From Thinopyrum elongatum (Eukaryota > Streptophyta > Magnoliopsida > Poales > Poaceae), in the NCBI GenBank assembly GCA_011799875.1, contig CM022298.1, forward strand, positions 284,777,395 to 284,841,394: a DNA stretch of 64,000 nucleotides, written 5' to 3'. The position numbers and the translations under genes were made by a program. Within the stretch, counting starts at the first letter, position 1, and each line of letters starts with the position of its first letter. Shown piece by piece: positions 44,751 through 54,900 of the stretch. A model generated the notes under the pieces. The model saw nothing but the letters and a program-made list of their open reading frames with translations, had not been told where the DNA came from and did no database searches.

Positions 44751-45551
44751 TGTCGGTGCAACAAACATATGTGTTTGGCACCCGTACTTATGCACAGGCA
44801 TGCGACGGATCATACATCAAGTATCAAGACTTGACTTGGGATAAGCCCGAGAAACCACTCTTCGTGAGATCAATGACCGCATTAAAAAGACTAAAGAGAC
44901 CAGAGAATCCCCCAGGAAGGTCTCCCTTGCCGGGCAGGCGAGCCCAGCAGGGTCGAGACTACGACAGGGCCAAGCCGCCCTGGCAAGGTTCTCGTGGCCA
45001 CCAAGATCAAAGCCTGGCAGGCTCCATACCGGCAAGCCTTCACCAGAACGCCATCGCTCCACCTCATCATATGCTAGTCACTAATCAGTACGGTGTCGAG
45101 CTCTCAAGTGGCTAGGTGGATCATGCCGGGTACGTGGCAACCTGCTAGAGAGGAGATTAACTTTATTGACACCCGTCTTGATGGCGTGTCACGCTGATAA
45201 GAGGTAGTTGGATAAGCGGCGCGGCAGTCTTGCTAGGCTTCAACCTCCACATGACACCTAGCAATGCATTTAATGCACTATGTCCTAACTGCCAGAGTTA
45301 GGTATGATAACACTGCTAGCTATCTAATCATGTTGTAATGACTGTTTTGCCACTCTGGTCGCCCCTTATGGTATAAAAGGAGGCCTGAGGCAACCTAGCA
45401 AGGGGTTTGAACTTTTGATCCGTCAACACTTGTACGCGCGTAGCTGCTCTCCCCAAGGCACCCTTGTCGGGCTTGAGCGCTCCGTGTCTTTGTGTTCCTC
45501 CAAATCAATTCACCACAGCAGGAGTAGGGTTTTATGCTGCTAAGCGGCCCG
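44751..45551 (+). repeat. C 5' LTR, first part
   Basis: Starts TGTCGGTGCAACAAACATAT and matches 61691-62492 of the 3' LTR. A TATAAAAGGAGG box lies at about 45372. It is cut by B after GCGGCCCG. Confidence 0.93.
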
Positions 45552-46423
45552 TGTCAGCGTTCTGGGAACCAGGGTACCCAGACTTGCCTTCCTGCGGCCC
45601 ACGGTGTGGCTCCATCGACGGCCTTGTACAGCCCTTCTTCAGCATCGGCAAGACAAGAACCTCGCGAGGGGCCAAGCCTCGCGAGGCGGACGACGCCAAG
45701 ACCTTCGGAGGGAGCAGCCTCCCTAGGCTGGCTCCTGAGGAGCGGAGATTCCTATGCAAGCACCCATCTCATGAGGTTCCGGTGACACAAGCCATGATGA
45801 CCAAGGCCAGGCGGGCGCCAGCTGGCACAGTGTAGCAGGTTTCCTCTTTTGTGCTAAGGAGGCAAGCGCAGGCGCGGAGTCCCAAGGAATCACCCAAAGG
45901 TTTCCATTCCCGTGCAATGAGACCAAGACCACCAGGACGTCAGGACAGATGTCATCGCCGAGCCCACCACGACATCACGACCAGAAGCTTTGCAGGCGAA
46001 GACCACCTTTTGTTAGGATAAGATGTACTACTTGTCCCCCTTCAAAATTGGCCGTTGTGGGATCCCTTCCCGCCTACATTTTGGAGGAAGAGGACCAAGG
46101 CCACTATATATAGGTCAGCCACCACCGTAGGAAGGGGGATCGAATCCTCAGCTCAAACCCACACAAGAACAGACTTCGTGAGGTTGTTCTTCCTCTGTAC
46201 TAGTTCATCCTCAGCCCCTCGCGAGGCTAATCCACCCCAAAGCAGGAGTAGGGTCTTACACCGCAAGGTGGCCCGAACCTGGGTAAACTGCCGTGTCTCT
46301 TTCCTTTCTTGTTCATCAAGCTAGCCGTGAGAGCGACGAATTGGTTGGCTAGAGAGGTCGAGTTCTTCACACACGCCTCAGAGTTTGAACCTTTATTGGG
46401 TCAGCGGAGCCCTGAATCCGACA
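45552..46423 (+). repeat. B 5' LTR
   Basis: TGTCAGCGTTCTGGGAACCA to CCTGAATCCGACA, 872 bp, with CACTATATATAGG at about 46102 as a possible promoter box. Confidence 0.95.
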
Positions 46424-46425
46424 TT

Positions 46426-46443
46426 TGGCGCGCCAGGTAGGGG
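46426..46443 (+). other. B primer-binding site
   Basis: TGGCGCGCCAGGTAGGGG, two bases after the LTR; identical to the E2 site. Confidence 0.78.
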
Positions 46444-46445
46444 AA

Positions 46446-47298
46446 CATGTGCGTCGATTTTACGAGCCTCAACAAGGCTTGACCTCAACACCTTTTCCCT
46501 CTTCCACGCATCGACCAGATCGTCGACTCCACCGCCGAGTGCGATTTGCTGTGCTTCCTGGATGCCTTCTCAGGCTATCACCAAATCAAGATGGTGGTGC
46601 AGGATGTCGAGAAGACGGCTTTCTTGACCCCATGCGGGGTGTACTGCTACACCTGCATGCCGTTCGGGCTGCGCAATGATGGGGCGACCTTCCAGCGACT
46701 AATGCACATCGCCTTGGGCCGGCAGCTCGGGAGGAACGCTGAGGCATATGTCGACGACATAGTGGTCAAATCTTGGGAGGCGAGAACTCTCATCGAAGAT
46801 CTGGAGGAAACATTTACCAGCCTGTGCAAGGTAAACTTACGGCTCAACCCCGAGAAGTGCGTGTTCGGCGTCCCGTCCGGCAAGCTGCTGGGTTTCCTGG
46901 TGTCGCACAGAGGGATCGAGGCCAACCCAAAAAAGATCAAGGCAATAGAGAGGATGAGCCTGCCGCAGACCCTCAAAGAGATGCAGAAGCTGGCGGGTTG
47001 CGTAACCTCGTTGGGGCGCTTCATCTCCAAGCTAGGTGAGCGCGCCCTCCCGTTCTTCAAGCTGATGAAAAAGAAGGGCCTGTTCGAGTGGACTCCAGAG
47101 GCCGAATCGGCCTTCCAAGACCTAGAGAGATACCTCAACAGCCCACCGGTAATGGTAGCGCCTTGCCCTCTTGAGCCCCTAGTGCGTTACCTGGCTGCCA
47201 CGCCTCACTCGGCAAGCATGGCACTCGTGGCGGTCCGAGAAGACCGTACGGTTGGGGGCGCGCGGTGCAGCACCCCGCACACGACCGGGGCGCCATAG
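46446..47298 (+). pseudogene. B reverse transcriptase and first RNase H, N-truncated
   Basis: RT begins in its second motif (MCVDFTSLNKA, then a stop), only a few bases after the primer-binding site. From 46546 the frame is open: LDAFSGYHQIKM, MPFGLRNDGATFQRLM, the catalytic AYVDDIVVKS (YVDD), NPEKCVFGVPSGKLLGFLVS, WTPEAESAFQDLERYL and VRYLAATPHSASMALVAV. TAG at 47296 ends it before the linker. The missing N-terminal RT fingers mean that it cannot work alone. Confidence 0.9.
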
Positions 47299-47304
47299 CC
47301 TCAG

Positions 47305-47508
47305 GACGGTGCTCCTGAGGCCTCGGCCGCCCCTTCAGGCGGCGGGGCTATTGAGGACGGCGCTCCTGAGGCCTCGGCCGCCCCTCCATGCGGCGGGCCC
47401 CCCGAGGACGGCGCTCCTGAGGCCTCAGCCACCCCTCCAGGCGGTGGGGCTCCCGAGGATGGCACTCCTGAGGCCACGGCCACCCCGCCTGATGACAAAG
47501 CTCCTGAG
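47305..47508 (+). repeat. 51-bp minisatellite in the RNase H linker (4 units)
   Basis: Four tandem units of 17 codons, each beginning DGAPEASAAP or DGTPEATATP, in frame with the second RNase H that follows. It gives a Pro/Ala/Glu/Gly-rich flexible spacer. Confidence 0.9.
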
Positions 47509-48252
47509 ACTCCCCAACCTCAGGAGGGGCAGGACCCCGCCAATGCCTCCTCGCTCGTCGAGCATCTTGTGTACTTCGTCAGCACGGTGCTGCGGGACGC
47601 ACGGGCGCGCTACCCCATGCCACAGAAGCTCCTGCTCGCACTCCTCTTCGCCTCCAGGAAACTGCGTCACTACTTCCAAGGCCACCCCATCAAGGTTGTC
47701 TCAGCCTACCCCTTGGAGAGGGTGCTCCGAAGCCCCAATGCCGCGAGAAGGGTTGCCGAATGGAACATAGAGCAGCAGGCGTTCCAGCTGGAGTTCAGCA
47801 CCACCAGAGTCATCAAGGGCGCGGCGCTCGCTGAGTTTGTGGCAGAATGGACTGACGCCCCTGGCCAAGAAATGGGCGAGGACCATTCTCTCGCGCCCGG
47901 AGACGAGGCACCAGTTGGTTGGGTCATGTACTTCGACGGCGCGTTCGCACGCCAAGGCGCGGGGGCTGGAGCCGTGCTCATCTCACCTACCCAGGACAAG
48001 CTCTACTACGCCATGCAACTTTGCTTCCAGCATGGTGAGAAGGTCTCCAACAACATCGCTAAGTACGAGGGCCTGATTGCCGGCCTCAAGGCTGCGGCGG
48101 CTCTGGGGGTCAGGTGCCTCACCATCAGGGGTGACTCTCAGCTCCTCGTCAACTTCTCCAACAAGGCGTACAAGCCAAAGGATGAGCACATGGAGGCATA
48201 CCTTGAGGAGGTACGCAAAATCAAGAAACAATTCTTAGGCTTGGAATTGTAG
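47509..48252 (+). pseudogene. B second RNase H, catalytic Glu changed
   Basis: From 47569 the open frame reads MYFVSTVLRDARARYPMPQK, FASRKLRHYFQGHPIKVVSA, VMYFDGAFARQGAGAGAVLI, NNIAKYEGLIAGLKAAAALG and RGDSQLLVNFSNKAYK. The metal-binding Glu of the NNxAEYEG motif is Lys, so the domain is probably inactive even though its frame is open. A TAG at 48250 precedes HVPRGTNKEADDIAKRA. The TAG would be CAG by one change. Confidence 0.85.
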
Positions 48253-48255
48253 CAC

Positions 48256-49698
48256 GTGCCGCGTGGCACAAACAAGGAGGCGGACGACATCGCCAAGAGG
48301 GCATCCTGGCGCCACACTCATGAGCCTGGCGTCTTTGAGGAACGGCTTTTCAAGCCGTCAGCAGCTCCCCCCACTGTGGGACCGGCGCTGCCTCGGGAGG
48401 AGCTGCCCCCGGCACCCCCCTCAGGCACCCCAGCCTGCGGCCCGACCTCCGGAGCCCGCCTACTTCTCGCGCTCGAGCCTCAGGAGGGGTGCTGGTCCGA
48501 GGAATTCAAGGCATACCTGCTCCGGGGTACCTTGCCAGAGAAGGAGGAAGATGCAGAGCGGGTGGCCCGCCAGGCCACCGCGTACTACATCTAGGACGGT
48601 GAGCTCTACCGAAGGCGCCCAAACGATGTTTCTCTATGATGCATCTCCAGGGGAGCAGGGGTGCGAGCTGCTGGCCGACATACATGGTGGGGACTGCGGG
48701 CATCACTCCTCATCGCGCACCCTCGTGGGCAAGGCATTCCGCACCGGATTATACTGGCCCACGACGCTCAATGATGCCAATGAACTGGTGAAATCTTGTG
48801 AGGCCTGTCAGTTCCATGCCAAGCAGATCCACCAGCCCGCTCAGGGCCTCCAGACCATCCCGCTTTCATGGCCGTTCACAGTCTGGGGGCTGGACATCCT
48901 GGGCCTATTCCCTCGAGTGTCCGGGGCCTACCGCTACCTCTACGTCTCCATCGACAAGTTCACCAAGTGGGCGGAGGTGGAAGCCGTCCGCGCCATCCTA
49001 GCTGGCTCGGCCATCAAGTTCATCAAGGGCCTCGTGAGCCATTTTGGGGTTCCCAACCACATCATCACTGACAATGGCTCTCAGTTCACGAGCAACCTTT
49101 TCAAAACATATTGTGCTAACCTTGGAACGCAGATATGCTACGCTTCGGTGGCACACCCACGGAGCAATGGCCAGGCCGAGCGCGCCAACACGGAGGTCCT
49201 GAGGGGCCTCAAGGCGAGGAGCTTCAAGAAGAAACTCGAGGCATGCGGCAGGGGCTGGCTCGATGAGCTCCAGTCTGTGCTGTGGTCCATCAGCACCACC
49301 GCGACCAAGCCCACGGGCGAGACTTCGTTCTTCCTCGTCTATGGAGCCAAGGAGGTCCTCCCTCACGAGGTCAAGCATCGCTCCGCGCGGGTCTTGGCGT
49401 TCGATGAGGCGCGCCAGGACGCCTCGCGGGGATGGACCTTGTGCTGGGGGAGGAGCGCCGCCGCCAAGCCTCGCTTCATGCAGCGAGGTACTAGCACGCG
49501 CTGCGGCGGTATCACTGCCGTAGCGTCCTGAGGCAGGTGCTCTCCAGGGAGGGGCTTCACAAGCTCTCGCCCTTGTGGGACGGCCCGTTCAGGATCGCCC
49601 GTGTCTCCAGGCCTGGCGTGGCGCGCCTGGAGACGCAGGATGGGGTCCCCATCCAGAATGCCTGGAACTTCGAGCACCTCCGGAAATTCTACCCATGA
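48256..49698 (+). pseudogene. B integrase, core open, ends shifted
   Basis: The N-terminal linker is in one frame (to 48594), the zinc-binding and core parts in the frame that ends at 49531: DIHGGDCGHHSSSRTLV, CEACQFHAKQIHQPAQGL, VWGLDILGLFPRV (Asp), IITDNGSQFTS (Asp) and QAERANTEVLRGLKAR (Glu). The C-terminal GPY/F part (LSPLWDGPFRIARVSRPGVA, then FEHLRKFYP and stop at 49698) is in a third frame. The catalytic triad is kept. Confidence 0.88.
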
Positions 49699-50513
49699 GC
49701 ATGGCCATGCGCCTGTGAAGAACTCCGCTCGTGACACTTTCACGTAATAATGAGTTGGGGCTATACACGCCCCGGAGTCTCCTGAGCGCCGCCCTTGGGC
49801 CTCACGGGGGCTCCCACCCACGTCCTAGTGGAGGCCCCATGCTCTGCGCTGGTGCGAAGACAAGAAGACTAGTATAGGTCCCAAACGCGGCGGTTCTTTT
49901 GCTTGCTTTCTGTAGTTGATTTGCAACTTCTTGAATGGAATTTGAGATTTTTCGCGTTTCATTTGAGGGTTGGGAAATTTCTTCTCCTTGCACCATTCGT
50001 TCTTCCAGCTCTTGCCTCAGGAGGAGTGGCAGTTGCTCATCGCTCCTCCTCGCGCATCCCGCGCGCGGGGGCTGGGCAGGTGTGTGCGCTCGGGCCCGCC
50101 CGCGAACACACCTCGCCAAAGCCTCAGTACCCTGGCCTCTTGGCGTCTTCGTCCTCGCACGACGCTCTCAAACGAGCTCATGGGCATGACGCCTCCGAAG
50201 TTTTTCCTAATCCTACAGCTACAGGGTGCCTCCTGAGGCTCAGCGACTTTTGAGTCTCCTCGCAGCAAGGCACGCTCTTGCGGCAGGGGAGTGCACCACA
50301 AGAATATCAAGCTAAGTCGCCCCAACCATAATCAGCGGTAACACGGGTATCGCAATGCAACGCGAAAACGGTAACATAACGGCACAAGCGCCATAGTTCA
50401 TTACATGCCCCGACAGGGCCCTCTACCTTTTTTAATGCAGGGGGAAGAAAGAAACAAAAGCAAGCCACGTGACTACAGCGGCTCTGGAGGCCCGGCTCCA
50501 GCAGCACTCGAGC
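49699..50513 (+). other. B stretch between integrase and antisense gene
   Basis: 815 bp without a supported gene. On the minus strand it would be the 3' untranslated region of the antisense gene. Confidence 0.5.
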
Positions 50514-51365
50514 TCAGTCGGAGTCCTGCTCCTGCTTCACTGGGGCATGACAGAGACGTGGCTCGTCACCCTCCTCAGTTCGATCCCGGCGACGCGGCAG
50601 CTCATCGTAGTCGCCGTCGCTGGTGCTCTCCCCAGAGGAGGAGCCGCCGCTGCTGGAGGCGGCGCGACCGTCGCCAAGGGCAAGCTCACCGCCAGCAATG
50701 GCACCACCCCTCCGGTCGTTGTCGTCGTCACCATCGTCGTTGTCACTATCGCTTTTCAGGCAGCACCCCGAGCGCTGGCCGTCTTCCCCGAACACCCTGA
50801 CATAGAGGGTCGCGACGCTGTCGTACCTGAAGTGGAGGGTGCACCTCCCGTGCAAGCCCCGTGCGCGGGCGAACAACTGCCACCCGTGATTCAGGAACAC
50901 GTTGCCAGCGGTGGTGACTTCGACCTCCACCCATGAGGCCTTACTGCAGCAACCGTCGGCCTGCAGCCAAAGGCCGCCAGGCCCCTTGGCCGGTAGCACG
51001 CCCGCGAAGAAATGAGGAAGCTGGAACCAGATGCCCGCGGGCCTCTTCGACCACACGACGAACTCCGGGGACGTGTCGGCCGAGTGGGAGCGCGGCCGCG
51101 GTGGCCGGGCGATCGCCACGCACCTCCCCCCATCGCTGAGGCTGCGCCGTCCACGGCAGGTCCCACCGCGGGAGGAAGCACCACCGCGGTTGCCTAAGGC
51201 GACGCCGGCCCTTGAAGGGGTGCGCCCGCGCCCCCGAGGGGCCACCACTGGAGTCGCGCCGTACTTGCGGGGGCGTCCGCGGCCTCTCTTGGGGGGCGGT
51301 GAGCCTGGTCCCTCCTTGGGGGCCTTCCCTTTCTCCGCGGTGGAAAACTTCTTCGTTGGCGCCAT
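50514..51365 (-). CDS. B: antisense AT-hook and B3-type DNA-binding protein
   Basis: Intact 283-codon gene on the strand opposite to element B. The ATG at 51365 (MAPTKKFSTAEKG) is chosen because the TATA box is about 95 nt upstream, although the frame is open further. Residues 26-36 are KRGRGRPRKYG, a textbook AT-hook that binds the minor groove of AT-rich DNA. Residues 101-200 follow the plant B3 fold: FVVWSKRPAGIWFQLPHFF, LWLQADG, WVEVEV, LNHGWQLFARARGL and LHFRYDSVATLYVRVF. The tail has an acidic run (DSDNDDGDDDND), Ser-rich and Glu-rich parts and ends VKQEQDSD. The likely role is nuclear DNA binding. Function within the element is not known; AT-hook and B3 assignments are by eye. Confidence 0.85.
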   Translation of the reverse strand: MAPTKKFSTAEKGKAPKEGPGSPPPKRGRGRPRKYGATPVVAPRGRGRTPSRAGVALGNRGGASSRGGTCRGRRSLSDGGRCVAIARPPRPRSHSADTSPEFVVWSKRPAGIWFQLPHFFAGVLPAKGPGGLWLQADGCCSKASWVEVEVTTAGNVFLNHGWQLFARARGLHGRCTLHFRYDSVATLYVRVFGEDGQRSGCCLKSDSDNDDGDDDNDRRGGAIAGGELALGDGRAASSSGGSSSGESTSDGDYDELPRRRDRTEEGDEPRLCHAPVKQEQDSD

Positions 51366-51457
51366 GGACTCACTGGCAAGATGGTGGGATGGAAAGGAAG
51401 AAGGAGGAGCAAGCAGCGAGAAGACGGAGATGAGCATGGGGCTCCGCCCCCTCTCCC

Positions 51458-51464
51458 ATTTATA
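51458..51464 (-). promoter_or_regulatory. B: TATA box of the antisense gene
   Basis: TATAAAT on the minus strand (GGCTATAAATGGGAGAGG), 93-99 nt before the ATG at 51365, with a CT-rich leader between. This is the spacing expected for a plant Pol II core promoter. Confidence 0.65.
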
Positions 51465-51692
51465 GCCGGAGGAAGGCCGACCGCCAGCCTCCCACGATCT
51501 CGAGTAATGATGGATTTTCTCCATGCAACAGGCAGTTGTCAAGTCGGATGGTTGCCAAGGCAGCGTGGGGAAGTGGAGACGCCCACGTCCCGTCAGGTGC
51601 CACGCGTCAACTTGGTCCGCAGGCAATTGGGGCCCGCTGCGCTTCACCCTTGCACTTTGGCTTCGCCCCGAAGCCAAGTCCGAGCGCGCCTT

Positions 51693-51707
51693 GGGCCCGG
51701 GGGCTAC
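51693..51707 (+). other. B polypurine-tract-like sequence
   Basis: GGGCCCGGGGGCTAC ends directly at the 3' LTR, where plus-strand DNA synthesis should start. It is G-rich but not pure purine. Confidence 0.45.
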
Positions 51708-52575
51708 TGTCGGCGTTCTGGGAACCAGGGTACCCAGACTTGCGTGCTTGCAGCCCACGGCGTGGCTCCATCGACGGACTGGTACGGCCCTTCTTCAGCA
51801 TCGGCAAGACAAGACCCTCGCGAGGGGCCAAGCCTCGCGAGGCGAACGACAACAAGACCTCCCGAGGGAGCGGCCTCCCTGGGCTGGCTCCTGAGGAGCG
51901 GAGATTCCTATGCAAGCACCCATCTCATGAGGTTCGGGTGACGCAAGCCATGACGACCAAGGCCAGGCAGGCTCCAGCGGGTGCAGCGTAGCAGGTTTCC
52001 TCTTTTGTGCTAAGGAGGCAAGCGCAGGCATGGAGTCCCGAGGAATCACCCAAAGGTTTCCATTCCCGTGCAATGAGACCAAGACCGCCCGGACGGCAGG
52101 ACGGATGTCATCGCCGAGCCCACCACGATGTCACGACCAGAAGTAGATGAACTCCACCTTTCGTTAGGATAAGATGTACTACTTGTCCCCCTTCAAAATT
52201 GGCCGTTGAGGGATCCCTTCTCGCCTACATTTTTGAGGAAGAGGACCAAGGCCACTATATATAGGTCAGCCACCACCGTAGGAAGGGGGATCGAATCCTC
52301 AGCTCAAACCCACACAAGAACAGACCCCGTGAGGTTGTTCATCCTCTGTACTAGTTCATCCTTAGCCCCTCGCGAGGCTAATCCAACCCAAAGCAGGAGT
52401 AGGGTCTTGCACCGCAAGGTGGCCTGAACCTGGGTAAACTTCCGTGTCTCTTTCCTTTCTTGTTCATCAATCTAGGCCGTGAGAGCGACAAATCGGTTGG
52501 CTGGAGGGGTCGAGTTCTTTGCACACGCCCAAGAGTTCGAACCTTTCTTGGGTCGACGGAGCCCTGAATCCGATA
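51708..52575 (+). repeat. B 3' LTR, 868 bp
   Basis: TGTCGGCGTTCTGGGAACCA to TGAATCCGATA; the terminal CA is TA here by one change. Confidence 0.95.
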
Positions 52576-52711
52576 GCCCGAGCCCGGGTAAACAAGAGTT
52601 GTCATCGCCGCGCTCCATTGCTGCCTCTGCTCTTTGTGCAATGTGATCATCCCTTGTCGAACCACAAAGGGGCAACCCTGCGCCATAGGTGATCGTGCTC
52701 CCTCCACGACA
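52576..52711 (+). repeat. C 5' LTR, second part
   Basis: Starts with the repeated GCCCG and matches the end of the C 3' LTR (GAACCTGGGTAAA, ACCACAAAGGGGCAACCCTG, CCCTCCACGACA). Confidence 0.93.
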
Positions 52712-52715
52712 TCTT

Positions 52716-52733
52716 TGGCGCGCTAGGTAGAGG
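52716..52733 (+). other. C primer-binding site
   Basis: TGGCGCGCTAGGTAGAGG, four bases after the LTR; two changes from the B/E2 site. Confidence 0.7.
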
Positions 52734-52798
52734 GATTCCCTTGTGTGAATCTGAGACAACAATGAGCGCATCGATCTTCATCGTCTTCTACATCACCA

Positions 52799-54900
52799 AT
52801 GGCTCCTAAGAAGAAAAGTGGTGCGGTGGTGCATCCTTCCACTTCAAAGGCTTCTTCGCCTACAGCTGCAGGCGCCACGGCCACAGCGTGCGGGGCAGGC
52901 ACCGCGGCCACAGCATGCGGGGCGGGCACTGCGAGCGGTGCTGCCAGCTCCCCCACTGCCGTCAGGGCGGGGGTTAGGGCCACTGCGATGACCCAACTCC
53001 TCCAACCTTCTATCGTGCATTACCACATCGGTTCTGGACGAGGGGACGTCGAGCTTCCGCCTCCCCGCCACACCAGTGAGCGCACCCAGTGCAGTGGCTC
53101 CGCCCGCTCCAGTGCAAGCCAAGATCCTCTGGCCACGCCGACTAGAGGGGCAATGTCAGGACACATGCTCCGTCCAACGTAGGGCGAGCGTGACAAGACG
53201 CCGAGCGGCACCGTCGACCCACAACGACCGTGCCTGCATGGAAAGGGCCCAGCTGATCAGGAGCTTGGCCACCAAGTGCATCCCCAGCCATGCCAGACCA
53301 CCCTCCTGATTGCCCCAAGGCGGCAAGAGCACCACGACGCTCCTTCTGGCTCGTCCAGGAGTCGAGCGGCATCATGCTCTGCCTCCCACGCCATGCCGGA
53401 GAAGGTAACGGAAGCAATGGCTAGGGCTCGGTTGTTGCTAAACTTTCCTCCAGTGGCAGACAAGATGGATGAGTGGAGAGCCACCATCCAAAGCCTCATC
53501 GGGTTTGCTGAAGCCAACAAGTCGCGGCATGTGGAACCTTCATGGCGCCCGCGGACAACACCGGCAGCCCACGTTGGTGGCCACATAGAGAGGACTACAC
53601 CCACGGTGCAGTCCCCTTAGCAGCAACCCACCCAGGGGCAGCCGGGACGGGCTCAGCAAACCCAGGGTGTCGAGGACAGGAAGATCAACGCCTAGTGTTG
53701 AAGGACAGGAAGAAGGAAGACGCCGGCGTCACCATCAAGTGGCGCCGCGAGGCACGCCATCAAGCAGATAGGCGTAATGGCCCCGGCATTGACGAACCCG
53801 TGCCCAGTTCTGGCGGGTACCTGCCTTAAAAGGTAGGGTGCCCCGCCTTCACTCGCGAGCTACGGCAAGTCCGTTGGCCATTGTCTCGCACCTTCAAGCC
53901 TGACCTGCCGGAGAAATACGACGGAAAATTGAACCCGACAGAGTTTTTGGGCATCTATACGATCACTCTTCAAGCTGCAGGGGGAAGGGATGAAAAGGTG
54001 CTCGCCAATTACTTCCCATTTTACTCAAACCCAATGTGATGTCTTGGCTAATGCACCTGCCTAAGGATTCCATCTCCTCCTGGGTAGACCTGTGCAACGA
54101 GTTCGTTGGCGCCTTCACAGGCGACCATCAAGAGCCTGGGCAGCCTAGCGACCTGGAGGCCCTCTTGCAAAAGGAGGGGGATAGCTTACGGAAGTATCTG
54201 CAAAGATTCAGTCGAGTGCACCGTAACATCCCGAAGATACATCCAGCAGCAGTGATTGCCGCATTCCACACGAATGTGCACAATCGGAGGATGCGTGCCA
54301 AGATGAATGTTCGGTTACCGAAGACCGTCAACGAACTCTATACGTTGGCGAACAAGTGTGCTCGTGCTGAGGAGGGGAGAAGACTTCTAGGGGAGGAGAT
54401 TGGTATTGAAGTCGATTCAGAGGATGACGAAGAAACCACCGCCCCAAGGAATAAGAACAGAAAGCGCAATAAGAAGCGTAAAGGAAAAGCAGTGATGTCC
54501 GTTGAGACTTCCAGCGATCCCAGCGCCGGTAAGAAAGCAAAGACCAAGGCACCTGGCAAGGAAGCTGCCACATGCACTAATTGCCGAGTGCTTTGGCAGC
54601 TAAGAAAACTGGTAAATCTGACGGGCCATACTGCAAGATCCACAGAACCAAGGGCCACGATCTCCAAGAATGTGAACAAGTATAACAACTTGTTGAAAGA
54701 CAGAAAGCTGAATACGAGAGGGTTGATAAGGAGAGAGGCCAAGATGGCGCTGGTGGGAAAGGCCGTGGTGGTCACCACGGCAAGCCCGATCAGCAGAAGG
54801 AAAAACCTGCCACGGGCTGTGAGAAAAAGGAAGGTGAAGATGACAGTGAAGAGGAGGATGATGACGAGTCTAGTGAACAGGAATTTCAGAAGGCTACCGA
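52799..54900 (+). pseudogene. C gag, broken
   Basis: The ATG at 52799 (MAPKKKSGAVVHPS) starts it. Pieces: EAMARARLLLNFPPVADKMD with IQSLIGFAEANKS (53416-53520), MSWLMHLPKDSISSWVDLCN, FVGAFTGDHQEPGQPSD, RNIPKIHPAAVIAAFHTNVH, a Lys/Arg-rich run, and, after a frameshift near 54590, the knuckle YCKIHRTKGHDLQEC. It has multiple stops between 53600 and 54030. Confidence 0.85.

Larger units (their letters stand above)
45552..52575 (+). mobile_element. B: gypsy element lacking gag and protease, 7024 bp
   Basis: LTRs of 872 and 868 bp flank it, and GCCCG lies on both sides (45547-45551 and 52576-52580), a perfect 5-bp duplication inside the C LTR. After the primer-binding site the sequence goes directly into RT, so gag, protease and the first part of RT have been deleted. 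RNase H, second RNase H, integrase and the antisense B3 gene remain. It needs proteins from another copy to move. Confidence 0.96.
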
